Positions 8,571-16,110 of a stretch of 64,000 nucleotides of DNA are shown one piece after another. The position numbers and the translations under genes were made by a program. Every line of letters begins with the position of its first letter. Positions within the stretch are counted from its first letter, which is position 1. This DNA is from DASYTH01 sp045806965 (lineage in GTDB: Bacteria; Actinomycetota; Actinomycetes; Mycobacteriales; Pseudonocardiaceae), in assembly GCA_045806965.1 (NCBI GenBank), contig JBJMIG010000091.1:62001-126000 (forward strand), in the 5' to 3' direction. The notes beneath the pieces were generated by a model, which saw only the letters and a list, made by a program, of their open reading frames with translations, had not been told where the DNA came from and did no database searches.

Positions 8571-9230
8571 TCACATTGCGCCGTACGGCTCGCGGGTGCC
8601 GAGCGCGCCGGCCGCGATGCGGACGATCTCGGCGATCACGTCGTCGAGCGACCCGCCCCGACCCGCACCGACCGAGTGGTGGTGTGCCAGTTCGTTCACC
8701 GCGCCGATCAGCCCGACCGCGCCGAGCCGGAAGTCGCTCGGCCGCGCCTCGCCCCGGGACACCGCGCGCTCGGCCTCGGCGATCAGTAGCGCGGCCCATT
8801 TCTCCCGCCACGCGATCCGGTGCGCTTCGACGGCATCACTGACCCCGACGACCTCCACATAGGACAGCCTCGCCCAGCGCGGGTCGCTCGCCGTGGTGGT
8901 GACGAACGCGCGGACGGCCCGCTCCAGGCGCACCGCCGCCGGTGCGTCACCGGCCTGCTCGAACGCGGCGCGCACCGCGCCGACGGACCGCTCGATGATC
9001 CGGTCGTACAGACGCATCAGCAGGTCCTCGCGGCCGGTGAACTCCTCGTAGAAATTCCGGGTGGACACGCCCGCGTCGGCGCACAACCGCTCGATCGACG
9101 TGGCCGCGTAGCCCTCGGTGCCGAACAGTTGGAGGCCGGCGTTCATCAGCCGTTCCGGGCGCTCGGCCCGCCGGTCCGCCGCGGAGCGGCCGCCGTACGC
9201 CCGGCGCGCGACCGACTTCGCTCCGGTCAT
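8571..9230 (-). CDS. TetR-family transcriptional regulator
   Basis: A 219-aa protein. The ATG at 9230 (MTGAKSVARRAYGG) is supported by GGAGAG seven bases upstream; the frame stays open further but without homology. The helix-turn-helix lies at about residues 24-70 (ATSIERLCADAGVSTRNFYE), followed by the usual all-helical ligand-binding domain. It is flanked by the quinone-reductase gene upstream and the SIS/MBL operon downstream, all on the minus strand, so its target is uncertain. Its last codons and stop fall in a half copy of the dispersed repeat (TCACATTGCGCCGTAC, 8571-8586). Confidence 0.85.
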   Translation of the reverse strand: MTGAKSVARRAYGGRSAADRRAERPERLMNAGLQLFGTEGYAATSIERLCADAGVSTRNFYEEFTGREDLLMRLYDRIIERSVGAVRAAFEQAGDAPAAVRLERAVRAFVTTTASDPRWARLSYVEVVGVSDAVEAHRIAWREKWAALLIAEAERAVSRGEARPSDFRLGAVGLIGAVNELAHHHSVGAGRGGSLDDVIAEIVRIAAGALGTREPYGAM

Positions 9231-9340
9231 GCGCCACTCTCCGAGTTCACCCGTTGTGACATCACGTTGCCCAATGGCTCGCCCGCTGATGGTACGAAGG
9301 AGCTCAACATTCCGAAAAGAACACCGGCCACAACTGGCTC

Positions 9341-10195
9341 TCAGCTGGCCAGCTCCGCGGCCACGGAGTCCCGCAGCGTGGTGGTCGGTCGCCCGATCAG
9401 GGTGCGCAGACTGCCCGAAGTGCTGGCCAGAGCGCCGCGCCTGATGTCGCGGTCGAAGCTCACGTAGACGTCCGCGACCGGCTCCGGCAGCCCGGCCTCG
9501 ATCAGCGCGGCGCGGTGCTCCTCGGCCGGGACGTCGCGGTAGGCCACCGGACGGCCGGAGATCCCGGCCACCTCCTCGGCCAGCTCCGGGTAGCTCCAGG
9601 CCACGTCGCCGCTCAGCTCGTAGACCGGCTCCGGCTCGCCGGCCATGGTGAGCACGGCAACCGCGGCGGCCGCGTAGTCGGCCCGGGCCGCGCTGGCCAC
9701 CCGACCGTCGCCGGCACTGCCGATGATCACCCCGGACTCGGCCGCGGACCGCACCGTCTGGCCGTAGTTCTCGGTGTACCAACCGTTGCGCAGGAACGTG
9801 AAGGGCAGGCCGGAGGCGCGCACGGCGTCCTCGCTCGCCTTGTGGTCCGGGGCCACGATCAGCGGTGAGGTGCTGGCGTGCAGCACGCTGGTGTAGACGA
9901 TCCGCCCGACGCCGGCGGCCGCCGCGGCCTCGGCCACCGCCTTGTGCTGTGCCGCCCGCCGGCCCACCGCGTCGCCGGAGACCATGAGCAGCCGCTCCGC
10001 GCCGGCGATCGCGGACGCCAGGGTCGCCGGCTCGTCATAGTCCGCGTGCCGAATCTCGACCCCGCGGGCGGCGAGGTCGGCGAGCCGCTCCGGCTGCCGG
10101 GTCGCCGCCACCACCGTGCCCGGCGCGACCACGTCGATCAGGCCACGCACCACCAGCCGGCCGAGCTGGCCGCCGGCCCCGGTCACCACGATCAT
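9341..10195 (-). CDS. NAD(P)H:quinone oxidoreductase, QOR2/YtfG-like (NmrA/SDR fold)
   Basis: A 284-aa atypical short-chain dehydrogenase. The ATG at 10195 has AAAGGTGG upstream; a GTG three codons earlier lacks one. The N-terminal Rossmann loop is VTGAGGQLGRLV; NmrA-like features follow (ATRQPERL, YTSVLHAS, FLRNGWYTENY). E. coli YtfG reduces quinones with NADPH and is encoded next to the HxlR regulator YtfH. Here too a divergent HxlR gene begins 91 bases away across an inverted repeat. It is probably a quinone or electrophile detoxifying enzyme. Confidence 0.83.
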   Translation of the reverse strand: MIVVTGAGGQLGRLVVRGLIDVVAPGTVVAATRQPERLADLAARGVEIRHADYDEPATLASAIAGAERLLMVSGDAVGRRAAQHKAVAEAAAAAGVGRIVYTSVLHASTSPLIVAPDHKASEDAVRASGLPFTFLRNGWYTENYGQTVRSAAESGVIIGSAGDGRVASAARADYAAAAVAVLTMAGEPEPVYELSGDVAWSYPELAEEVAGISGRPVAYRDVPAEEHRAALIEAGLPEPVADVYVSFDRDIRRGALASTSGSLRTLIGRPTTTLRDSVAAELAS

Positions 10196-10221
10196 GTTGC
10201 CCACCTTTGCTAACTTCTGGC

Positions 10222-10246
10222 TAGTACTGTCTTTGGGTAAGTACTA
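10222..10246. promoter_or_regulatory. HxlR operator candidate between divergent genes
   Basis: TAGTACT (10222-10228) and AGTACTA (10240-10246) are perfect seven-base inverted arms with an 11-base spacer. They lie in the 90-base gap shared by the quinone reductase (-) and HxlR (+) genes. HxlR regulators often bind GTAC-centred dyads, so autoregulation plus control of the reductase is the simplest reading. Confidence 0.65.
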
Positions 10247-10285
10247 TCACGAGAGTTAGTGCGATACCAGGGTTAGGGTGATCTC

Positions 10286-10708
10286 GTGGACAGGGTGATT
10301 TCCGGGGACGAGCACGGCCAGGTGATCTTCGACGTGTTCGCCGAGGACTGCCCGTCCCGGTTCGCGATGGAGCACGTGACCAGCCGCTGGGGCCTGCTCG
10401 CGCTGCTTGCGCTGCGCGACGGAGACGCCCGGTTCGGTGCGTTGCGCCGCCGGGTTCGCGGGGTGAGCGAGAAGATGCTCGCCAAGACCCTCCAGGCCCT
10501 TGAACGCGACGGCTTCGTCCACCGGGCCGCGCAAGCCACCATCCCGCCCCGCGTCGACTACTCGCTCACCCCGCTCGGCGCGGAAGCCGCCGGCCGGCTG
10601 TGGGCCGTCATCGAGCTGCTCGAGGGCCGGATGCCGGCGATCCTCGCCGCCCAGGACCGCTACGACAAGGCCCGTCCCGCACGCGCCCCGAGCCCTACCG
10701 GGGGGTGA
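10286..10708 (+). CDS. HxlR-family transcriptional regulator
   Basis: A 140-aa winged-helix protein starting at GTG 10286 with AGGGTGATCTC upstream. It has the HxlR signature CPSRFAMEHVTSRWGLLALL near residue 22 and FGALRRRVRGVSEKMLAKTL in the recognition region. The cysteine at about residue 22 is the redox-sensing position in several quinone-responsive HxlR proteins. It is divergent from the YtfG-like reductase, which it probably represses in the absence of quinones or aldehydes. Its last 14 bases overlap the end of a convergent TetR gene. Confidence 0.85.
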   Translation: MDRVISGDEHGQVIFDVFAEDCPSRFAMEHVTSRWGLLALLALRDGDARFGALRRRVRGVSEKMLAKTLQALERDGFVHRAAQATIPPRVDYSLTPLGAEAAGRLWAVIELLEGRMPAILAAQDRYDKARPARAPSPTGG

Positions 10709-11318
10709 GCGCTGGGATCAGCAGTTCGCCGAGGAAGGCCCGGTCGCCGCACCGGGGTTCGACCAGGACCAGCGAGGTGGCGACGCGGACCAGCCACTCC
10801 GCGAGGAGTTCGGGGTCACCCGTGGCGAGTTGCCCGGCCCGCATGGCGGCGGTGAGCAGCGGGGTCAGCGCCGCACTGATCCGGTTGATCAGTCGCGCCG
10901 CGTCCCCGGCCAGCAGCGAGCCGATCAGGTCCCGCTCGTCGGCCAGCACCTTGGCCAGCACCGGATGGGCCCGCGCCTGCGCCACCACCGTGGCCACCAG
11001 GTCGACCAGGCCGCTCGGATCGACCGGCCGGCCGATCCGCAGCGGCAACGTGGCCAGCATCCGGTGGGTGTCGCGCACCGCGAGCAACAGCGCCATCTGC
11101 TCGACGTTTCCGGCCTGCCGGTACACCGTCGTCCGGTTCACCCCGAGCACCCTGGCCACGTCCTGCACCGAGGTCCGGCGAACCCCGTACCGGACGAAAC
11201 AGGTCGCGGCCGCGTCGAGCACCGGATCCAGCGACGGCGGCGGAACGGGCGGCAGGCCTGGCAGCGGACCGGGCAGCACCGGTGTTCGCGCGGGTGCGTC
11301 TCGGCTCGGCTCCACCAC
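10695..11318 (-). CDS. TetR-family transcriptional regulator
   Basis: A 207-aa protein starting at GTG 11318, directly after a TAGGCT-like -10 element, so the mRNA may be leaderless. A proline-rich N-terminal extension of about 28 residues precedes the helix-turn-helix (TSVQDVARVLGVNRTTVYRQ, near residues 49-68). The C-terminal domain is helical and its ligand is unknown. It is convergent with the HxlR gene and overlaps it by 14 bases. The META lipoprotein gene upstream is co-directional but separate. Confidence 0.82.
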   Translation of the reverse strand: MVEPSRDAPARTPVLPGPLPGLPPVPPPSLDPVLDAAATCFVRYGVRRTSVQDVARVLGVNRTTVYRQAGNVEQMALLLAVRDTHRMLATLPLRIGRPVDPSGLVDLVATVVAQARAHPVLAKVLADERDLIGSLLAGDAARLINRISAALTPLLTAAMRAGQLATGDPELLAEWLVRVATSLVLVEPRCGDRAFLGELLIPALTPR

Positions 11319-11411
11319 CGCGCCAGCCTAAGCCGTGGCTGGTGGATATTGGTCGAATATCGGATCGAAGATCCACGGGGCACGGCCTGGCGACGGCGCA
11401 CCCGAAGTTGA

Positions 11412-12221
11412 TCAGCCGCGCAGCGCGATTCCCTTGCCGGACGGTTGCTTCAGGCTCAACCGGTCGCCGTCGACGCGGTAGGAGACCGGCCCGCGGAGCA
11501 CCCCGAGTACCGCGTTCTCCACCGTGGCCCGATCCGGCTCACAGGCCTTCTTCGTGGTGGCCACGCCCGTGAACGTGATCGTGTCGCCGGACACGGCATA
11601 GCTCCCGGAGCCGCGGTTGCAGCCGGCCTCCACGGTCACGGTGCCCGAGCCGAACGTCAGGCCGGCTGGCACTCCCACCGGCACGGACGCCGCCGTCTCG
11701 CCGTCGAGGATGGTGTCCACGGTCCAGCGCCTGCCCTCAAGCGGCAGGTCCGGCACCGCCACCTCGCGATCGCGCATGGCCAGCGTGGTGCCGTCGGTGC
11801 GCACCGTAAGGTCCGAGCCGTCCAGCCGCCAGGACGGCCTGGCCGCCAGGAACGTGGCCAGCCACTCGTCCTGCGCGTGCCGTGGCGCGTCGCAACCCAT
11901 CGCGGTGCTGCCCGGCTCGGCCACGGCGAGCCGGCCGCCTGCGGTGTCCACCGGTCCGGCGATCGTGTTGCACCCCGCGTCGGCCAGCAGCCGTCCGTCG
12001 TCGGTGAACCGGAACGTCACCGTGGTCCGCTCCACCAGTGCCTTCGGCTTTCCACTCTCGATCACCCCGGTGGACAGGAAGGTCCGACCGCGCAGGCCAG
12101 GGTCGGCGCCGCCGCCCGGCCCGGGCGCCGGCGCGCCGGGCACGCCGCAGCCGACCCCGCCCAGCAGCACGGTGAGCAGCACGGTGAGCAGTGCCGGGAG
12201 GGGGAGCCGTCCAGCCTTCAT
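11412..12221 (-). CDS. META-domain lipoprotein (HslJ-like), two tandem domains
   Basis: A 269-aa exported lipoprotein. The signal peptide runs to LLGGVGC with the lipobox cysteine at residue 25. Two META/HslJ domains follow: the first around residues 45-140 (GCNTIAGPVDTAGGRL, TAMGCDAPRHAQDEWL) and the second around 155-265 (GCNRGSGSYAVSGDTI, TKKACEPDRATVENAV). The paired GCN and C-E/A signatures are characteristic. HslJ-type proteins are linked to heat and antibiotic tolerance at the envelope, but the molecular role is undefined. It ends a minus-strand run downstream of accC, 48 bases away. Confidence 0.83.
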   Translation of the reverse strand: MKAGRLPLPALLTVLLTVLLGGVGCGVPGAPAPGPGGGADPGLRGRTFLSTGVIESGKPKALVERTTVTFRFTDDGRLLADAGCNTIAGPVDTAGGRLAVAEPGSTAMGCDAPRHAQDEWLATFLAARPSWRLDGSDLTVRTDGTTLAMRDREVAVPDLPLEGRRWTVDTILDGETAASVPVGVPAGLTFGSGTVTVEAGCNRGSGSYAVSGDTITFTGVATTKKACEPDRATVENAVLGVLRGPVSYRVDGDRLSLKQPSGKGIALRG

Positions 12222-12269
12222 GCCACCAGGACGGTACTCGCCGCTACCGGGGTTGCCTCGATGGTCGGC

Positions 12270-13622
12270 TCAGTCGTCGGCCAGGATCTTGGCGACCAGC
12301 GAGGTGTCGTGCTTCGCCTCGGCGAAGAGCGGATCGCGCAACACCCGGTCCAGGAACTCCCGCGTGGTGCGGATCCCCTTGCCCTCGATGGTGAACTCGG
12401 CCAGCGCCCGGCGCATCCGGCGGATGGCCTGCTCCCGGTCCGGCGCCCAGACGATCACCTTGGCCAGCAACGAGTCGTAGGCGGCGGGCACCTTGTAGCC
12501 GGCGAACCCGTGGGTGTCCACCCGGACGAACGGTCCGCCCGGCGGGATGAACTGGTCGAGCCGCCCCGGGGTGGGCACGAAGTTCTTCGTCGGGTCCTCG
12601 ACGTTGACCCGGCACTCGATGGCCGTGCCGGAGAGGCGCACGTCCTCCTGGCGCAGCCGCAGTCGCTCACCTGCGGCGATCCGCAGTTGCTCGGTGATCA
12701 GGTCCACCCCGGTGACCATCTCGGTGACCGGGTGCTCCACCTGGATCCGGCAGTTGACCTCCATGAAGTAGAAGTTGTTCTCGGTGTCCACGATGAACTC
12801 GAAGGTGCCGGCGCCGACGTAGCCGGTGGCCATGGCACCGCGCACCGCGGCCTCGCCCATCCGCGCGGTGAGCTCCAGCGGCAGGCCGGGTGCCGGCGTC
12901 TCCTCGACCAGCTTCTGGTGCCGGCGCTGCACCGAGCAGTCCCGCTCGCCGAGGTGGATGGCGTTGCCGTAGCCGTCGCACAGCACCTGGATCTCGACGT
13001 GCCGGGCGGAGGGCAGGTAGCGCTCGACGTACACCCGGCCGTCCCCGAACAGGGTCTGCGCGGTGGCCCTGGTCTGCTGGTAGGTCCGGGAGAACTGGAC
13101 CGGGTCGTCGACGATGGACATACCGCGGCCACCGCCGCCCGCGGCCGCCTTGATGATCACCGGGTAGCCGATCTCGCCGGCCAGCGTGGCCGCGGACTCC
13201 GCGTCGTTCAACGGTTCCACACTGCCCGGCAGCAGCGGCAGGCCGGCCTTGGTCATCGCCGCCCGCGCCGCGGTCTTGTCGCCGAGCGTGGCGATCACGT
13301 CGGGTGGTGGGCCGATGAAGACCAGCCCGTTCGCCTCACACACCTCGGCGAAGTCCGGGTTCTCCGACAGGAAGCCGTATCCGGGATGAACGGCCTCCGC
13401 GCCGCTCTGCCGGGCGGCCTCGATGATGGCGGCGGTGTTGAGGTAGCTCAGCCGGGACGGCGCCGGACCGATCTGTACCGCCTGGTCGGCCTGGTGCACG
13501 ACGGCCGAGTCCTTGTCCTCGGTGGAGTGCACCGCGACCGTGCGGATGCCGAGCTCGCGGCAGGCACGCAGCACCCGCAGCGCGATCTCGCCCCGATTGG
13601 CGATCAGTACTGTGCCGAACAA
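12270..13622 (-). CDS. accC: Acetyl-CoA carboxylase, biotin carboxylase subunit
   Basis: A 450-aa biotin carboxylase, the standard AccC length when started at TTG 13622, which has GAGGAGG five bases upstream. The N-terminus LFGTVLIANRGEIALRVLRA is classic. The ATP-grasp glycine loop (KAAAGGGGRGM) lies near residue 160, and EHRH-type elements and GYVGAGTFEF follow. It carboxylates biotin on AccB using ATP and bicarbonate. It is the last gene of accDA-accB-accC, starting 10 bases after accB ends. Most actinobacterial enzymes fuse BC to BCCP; this one is separate. Confidence 0.92.
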   Translation of the reverse strand: MFGTVLIANRGEIALRVLRACRELGIRTVAVHSTEDKDSAVVHQADQAVQIGPAPSRLSYLNTAAIIEAARQSGAEAVHPGYGFLSENPDFAEVCEANGLVFIGPPPDVIATLGDKTAARAAMTKAGLPLLPGSVEPLNDAESAATLAGEIGYPVIIKAAAGGGGRGMSIVDDPVQFSRTYQQTRATAQTLFGDGRVYVERYLPSARHVEIQVLCDGYGNAIHLGERDCSVQRRHQKLVEETPAPGLPLELTARMGEAAVRGAMATGYVGAGTFEFIVDTENNFYFMEVNCRIQVEHPVTEMVTGVDLITEQLRIAAGERLRLRQEDVRLSGTAIECRVNVEDPTKNFVPTPGRLDQFIPPGGPFVRVDTHGFAGYKVPAAYDSLLAKVIVWAPDREQAIRRMRRALAEFTIEGKGIRTTREFLDRVLRDPLFAEAKHDTSLVAKILADD

Positions 13623-13632
13623 CGTTGCCTCC

Positions 13633-14157
13633 TCAGGACTCGGTGGCGGCGAGGCGGAACAGCGGCTGGCCGAACTCGACCGAGGCGCCGTCCTCGACCA
13701 GCACCTCGACCACCTCGCCGGCCTTGTCCGCATCGACCGGGAGCATCAGCTTCATCGCCTCGATGATCGCCACCTGCTGGCCGGGCACCACCTGGTCGCC
13801 CTCCCTGATGAACGGCGCCGCCCCTGGCGATGCGGCGCGGTAGAACACCCCGACGGTGGCGGCGCGGAGCACCTCGCCGGTCACCGCCGGCTCGGCCGGG
13901 GCCTGGGCGGCCACCGGGGCGCCCGGGTCCGCCGCGACGGCGACCGCCGTGGTCTCCCAGCTCATCTCGACGGCCACCGTCCCGGCCCGCACGGACAGCG
14001 AGGCCGGCGGGTGCGGCGACGTGGCGAGCAGCTCAACGGCGGTCTGCCGGACCGAGGTCAGCACGTCGTCGAGGCCCCCGTGGGGGAGCTCGATCACCTC
14101 GTGCGCGGCGTGGTCATCGAAACCGTTGGGCACGGCTCGGGGTAAACGGTAGGACAT
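13633..14157 (-). CDS. accB: Acetyl-CoA carboxylase, biotin carboxyl carrier protein
   Basis: A 174-aa BCCP with ATG 14157 and AGAGG seven bases upstream. The N-terminal part is helical, followed by an Ala/Pro-rich linker (about residues 72-92) and a C-terminal biotinyl domain. Biotin would be attached to K136 in the motif IIEAMKLMLP. The thumb-like insertion around FYRAASPGAAPFIREGDQVV is the feature of E. coli-type BCCP. It carries carboxybiotin from AccC to the AccDA carboxyltransferase. It lies between those two genes. Confidence 0.92.
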   Translation of the reverse strand: MSYRLPRAVPNGFDDHAAHEVIELPHGGLDDVLTSVRQTAVELLATSPHPPASLSVRAGTVAVEMSWETTAVAVAADPGAPVAAQAPAEPAVTGEVLRAATVGVFYRAASPGAAPFIREGDQVVPGQQVAIIEAMKLMLPVDADKAGEVVEVLVEDGASVEFGQPLFRLAATES

Positions 14158-14224
14158 CAGTTCTGCCTCTCTGCGGTTCTCAGCGCCATCGCGACGCGCC
14201 GGTTGGGCTCACGGTGCCCGGTCC

Positions 14225-14259
14225 TGCTCGACACCGCCTCGAAACTCCGGCGTCGAGCA
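14225..14259. promoter_or_regulatory. Stem-loop between accDA and accB
   Basis: TGCTCGAC (14225-14232) pairs with GTCGAGCA (14252-14259) across a 19-base loop. It lies just after the accDA stop in the 113-base gap before accB. It could be an mRNA-stabilising or attenuating stem that adjusts subunit ratios. No U-tract follows, so full termination is unlikely. Confidence 0.45.
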
Positions 14260-14270
14260 CGCCGCGCGCC

Positions 14271-15962
14271 TCAGCTGACTTCGGCGGCCGACGACTCGCC
14301 GACGCCGAAGGCACGGAATCGGGCCCGGCGGTCGGCGATCAGCTCGGCCGGCCGGAGCGGGAGCAGCTCGCGCAGCGACTCGATCAGCGCGGCCCGCAGG
14401 TTCTGTGCCGCGGCCACGTGGTCGGCCTGCACGCCGCCGGGGGGCTCCGGCACGATCCCGTCGACGACGCCGAGGTTGTGCAGCTCGCGGGCGGTCAGCC
14501 GCAGGGCGGCGGCGGCCTTCGGGGCGGCGGCCGGGTCGTCCCACAGGATCGCCGCGCAGCCCTCCGGGCTGATCACCGAGTACACCCCGTTGGCGCAGAT
14601 CAGCACCCGGTTGGCCACGGCGAGGGCGAGCGCCCCGCCGCTGCCGCCCTCGCCGGTGATCACGCTGACCGCCGGCACCGGCAGCCCGGCCATCAGCCGC
14701 AGGTTCTCCGCGATGGCGATGGACTGGCCGTTCTGCTCGGCCTCGATGCCGGGGTAGGCACCGGGCGTGTCCACCAGCGTGATCACCGACACGTCGAGCT
14801 TGACGGCCAGCTTCATCAGTCGGGCCGCCTTGCGATACCCGGCCGGGTTGGCCATGCCGAACCGGCGCGCCGCCAGCTCGGCCGCGGTGTGCCCCTTCTG
14901 GTGTCCGATGACCATGACCGGCAGCCCGGCCAGCCGGCCGAGGCCGCCGACGATGGCCGCGCAGTCCTCGCCGAGCCGGTCGCCGCGCAGCTCCTCGAAG
15001 TCCTCGAGGAGCAGGCCGATGTAGTCCAGGGTGGTCGGCCGGTTGAGGTGCCTGGCCCGCTGCACCGCCTCCCATGGGGTGGTGTCGAGGTCCTGCTCGT
15101 GGCCCGCGGTTGGCGAGCTCGCGGGTTGGTCGTCGGCGGCCAGCCTTCGGGTGGTCTTGGTGCCGTTGGCCAGCAGCCGGGCCAGCGTGGGGCGCAGTTC
15201 GCTGCGCGGCCGGATCGCGTCGATCAGGCCGTGGGAGAGCAGGAACTCCGCCGTCTGGAAGCCCTCGGGCAGGGTCTGCCCGATGGTCTGCGAGATCACC
15301 CTTGGTCCGGCGAAACCGAGCCGCGCACCGGGCTCGGCGATGATCACGTCGCACAGCGTGGCGAACGACGCGGCCACACCGCCGAAGGTCGGGTCGGTGA
15401 TCAGCGAGATGGTCAGGATGCCCGCCTCGTCGAGCTGGCCGAGCATCTGGCTGGTCTTGGCCATCTGCATCAGCGAGACCGCGCCCTCCTGCATCCGGGC
15501 GCCCCCCGACGCGGTCACGATCAGCAACGGGATGCCGCGTTCGAGGGCGATCTCACCGGCCCGGGTGATCAGCTCGCCGACGGCACCGCCGAGGCTGCCG
15601 CCCATGAACCGGAAGTCCATCACGGCGACGATCAGCGGGTTGCCCTCGATGGTGCCGGCCGCGCACACCACGCCCTGGTCGAGGCCGGTGCGCCGGCGGG
15701 CTTCGGCGAACCGCTGCGGGTACGGCTTGCTGTCCACGAACTGCAGCGGGTCACCGGAGTGCACCGGCAGGTCGAGCAGTTGGATGGTGCCAGGGTCGAG
15801 CAGTTGGGCCAAGCGTTGATGGGCGTCCACCCGACTGTGGTGGCCACAGTCCGGGCAGACGCCGAGGCTGCGGCGCAGGCGCTTGCCATAGACCAGCGAG
15901 CGGCAACTCCGGCAGGAGACCCACTCGGTGAGCTCGACCCGTTGCGGGATGACTGCGGTCAT
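14271..15962 (-). CDS. accDA: Acetyl-CoA carboxylase carboxyltransferase, fused beta-alpha (AccD-AccA)
   Basis: A 563-aa protein starting at ATG 15962 (MTAVIPQRVELTEW) with GAGG six bases upstream. Residues 13-40 are the AccD zinc ribbon (C17-C20, C36-C39). The beta crotonase-fold half follows (GGSLGGAVGELITRA, TASGGARMQEGAVSLMQM). The AccA-like half begins near residue 300 (TPWEAVQRARHLNRPTTLDY) and includes GEGGSGGALALAVANRVL. It transfers CO2 from carboxybiotin to acetyl-CoA to make malonyl-CoA. It is the first gene of accDA-accB-accC. Similar fusions occur beside type II polyketide clusters, but none is in this window. Confidence 0.9.
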   Translation of the reverse strand: MTAVIPQRVELTEWVSCRSCRSLVYGKRLRRSLGVCPDCGHHSRVDAHQRLAQLLDPGTIQLLDLPVHSGDPLQFVDSKPYPQRFAEARRRTGLDQGVVCAAGTIEGNPLIVAVMDFRFMGGSLGGAVGELITRAGEIALERGIPLLIVTASGGARMQEGAVSLMQMAKTSQMLGQLDEAGILTISLITDPTFGGVAASFATLCDVIIAEPGARLGFAGPRVISQTIGQTLPEGFQTAEFLLSHGLIDAIRPRSELRPTLARLLANGTKTTRRLAADDQPASSPTAGHEQDLDTTPWEAVQRARHLNRPTTLDYIGLLLEDFEELRGDRLGEDCAAIVGGLGRLAGLPVMVIGHQKGHTAAELAARRFGMANPAGYRKAARLMKLAVKLDVSVITLVDTPGAYPGIEAEQNGQSIAIAENLRLMAGLPVPAVSVITGEGGSGGALALAVANRVLICANGVYSVISPEGCAAILWDDPAAAPKAAAALRLTARELHNLGVVDGIVPEPPGGVQADHVAAAQNLRAALIESLRELLPLRPAELIADRRARFRAFGVGESSAAEVS

Positions 15963-16060
15963 GGTTGTCCTCACTTCACGACGTTGGCGTGCAGCGAGGT
16001 TCGCCACGAGCACTCCAGAAGCGCTCAAGGTCGGCTCGAGGAATGTTTCGGTGCCGAGAC

Positions 16061-16096
16061 AGTTGCCGGGGCGGCCGCGTGGCCGCCCCGGCAACT
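16061..16096. terminator. Strong hairpin terminator between Tat-substrate gene and acc operon
   Basis: AGTTGCCGGGGCGGCC (16061-16076) pairs perfectly over 16 bases with 16081-16096 across a GCGT tetraloop. It starts 15 bases after the end of the minus-strand Tat-substrate gene, just upstream of the acc operon. It lacks a clear U-run, as many actinobacterial terminators do, and should insulate the acc promoter. Confidence 0.8.
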
Positions 16097-16110
16097 GGGT
16101 CCGGCTGGCG

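Noticed and set aside
9248..9280. Operator upstream of the TetR gene at 8571-9230
   Set aside because: Only a four-base dyad (GTGA/TCAC) is present, expected by chance.
11445..13766. 773-codon plus-strand frame opposite accC and the META lipoprotein
   Set aside because: His/Arg/Gly-rich composition typical of a shadow frame; both minus-strand genes have strong motifs.
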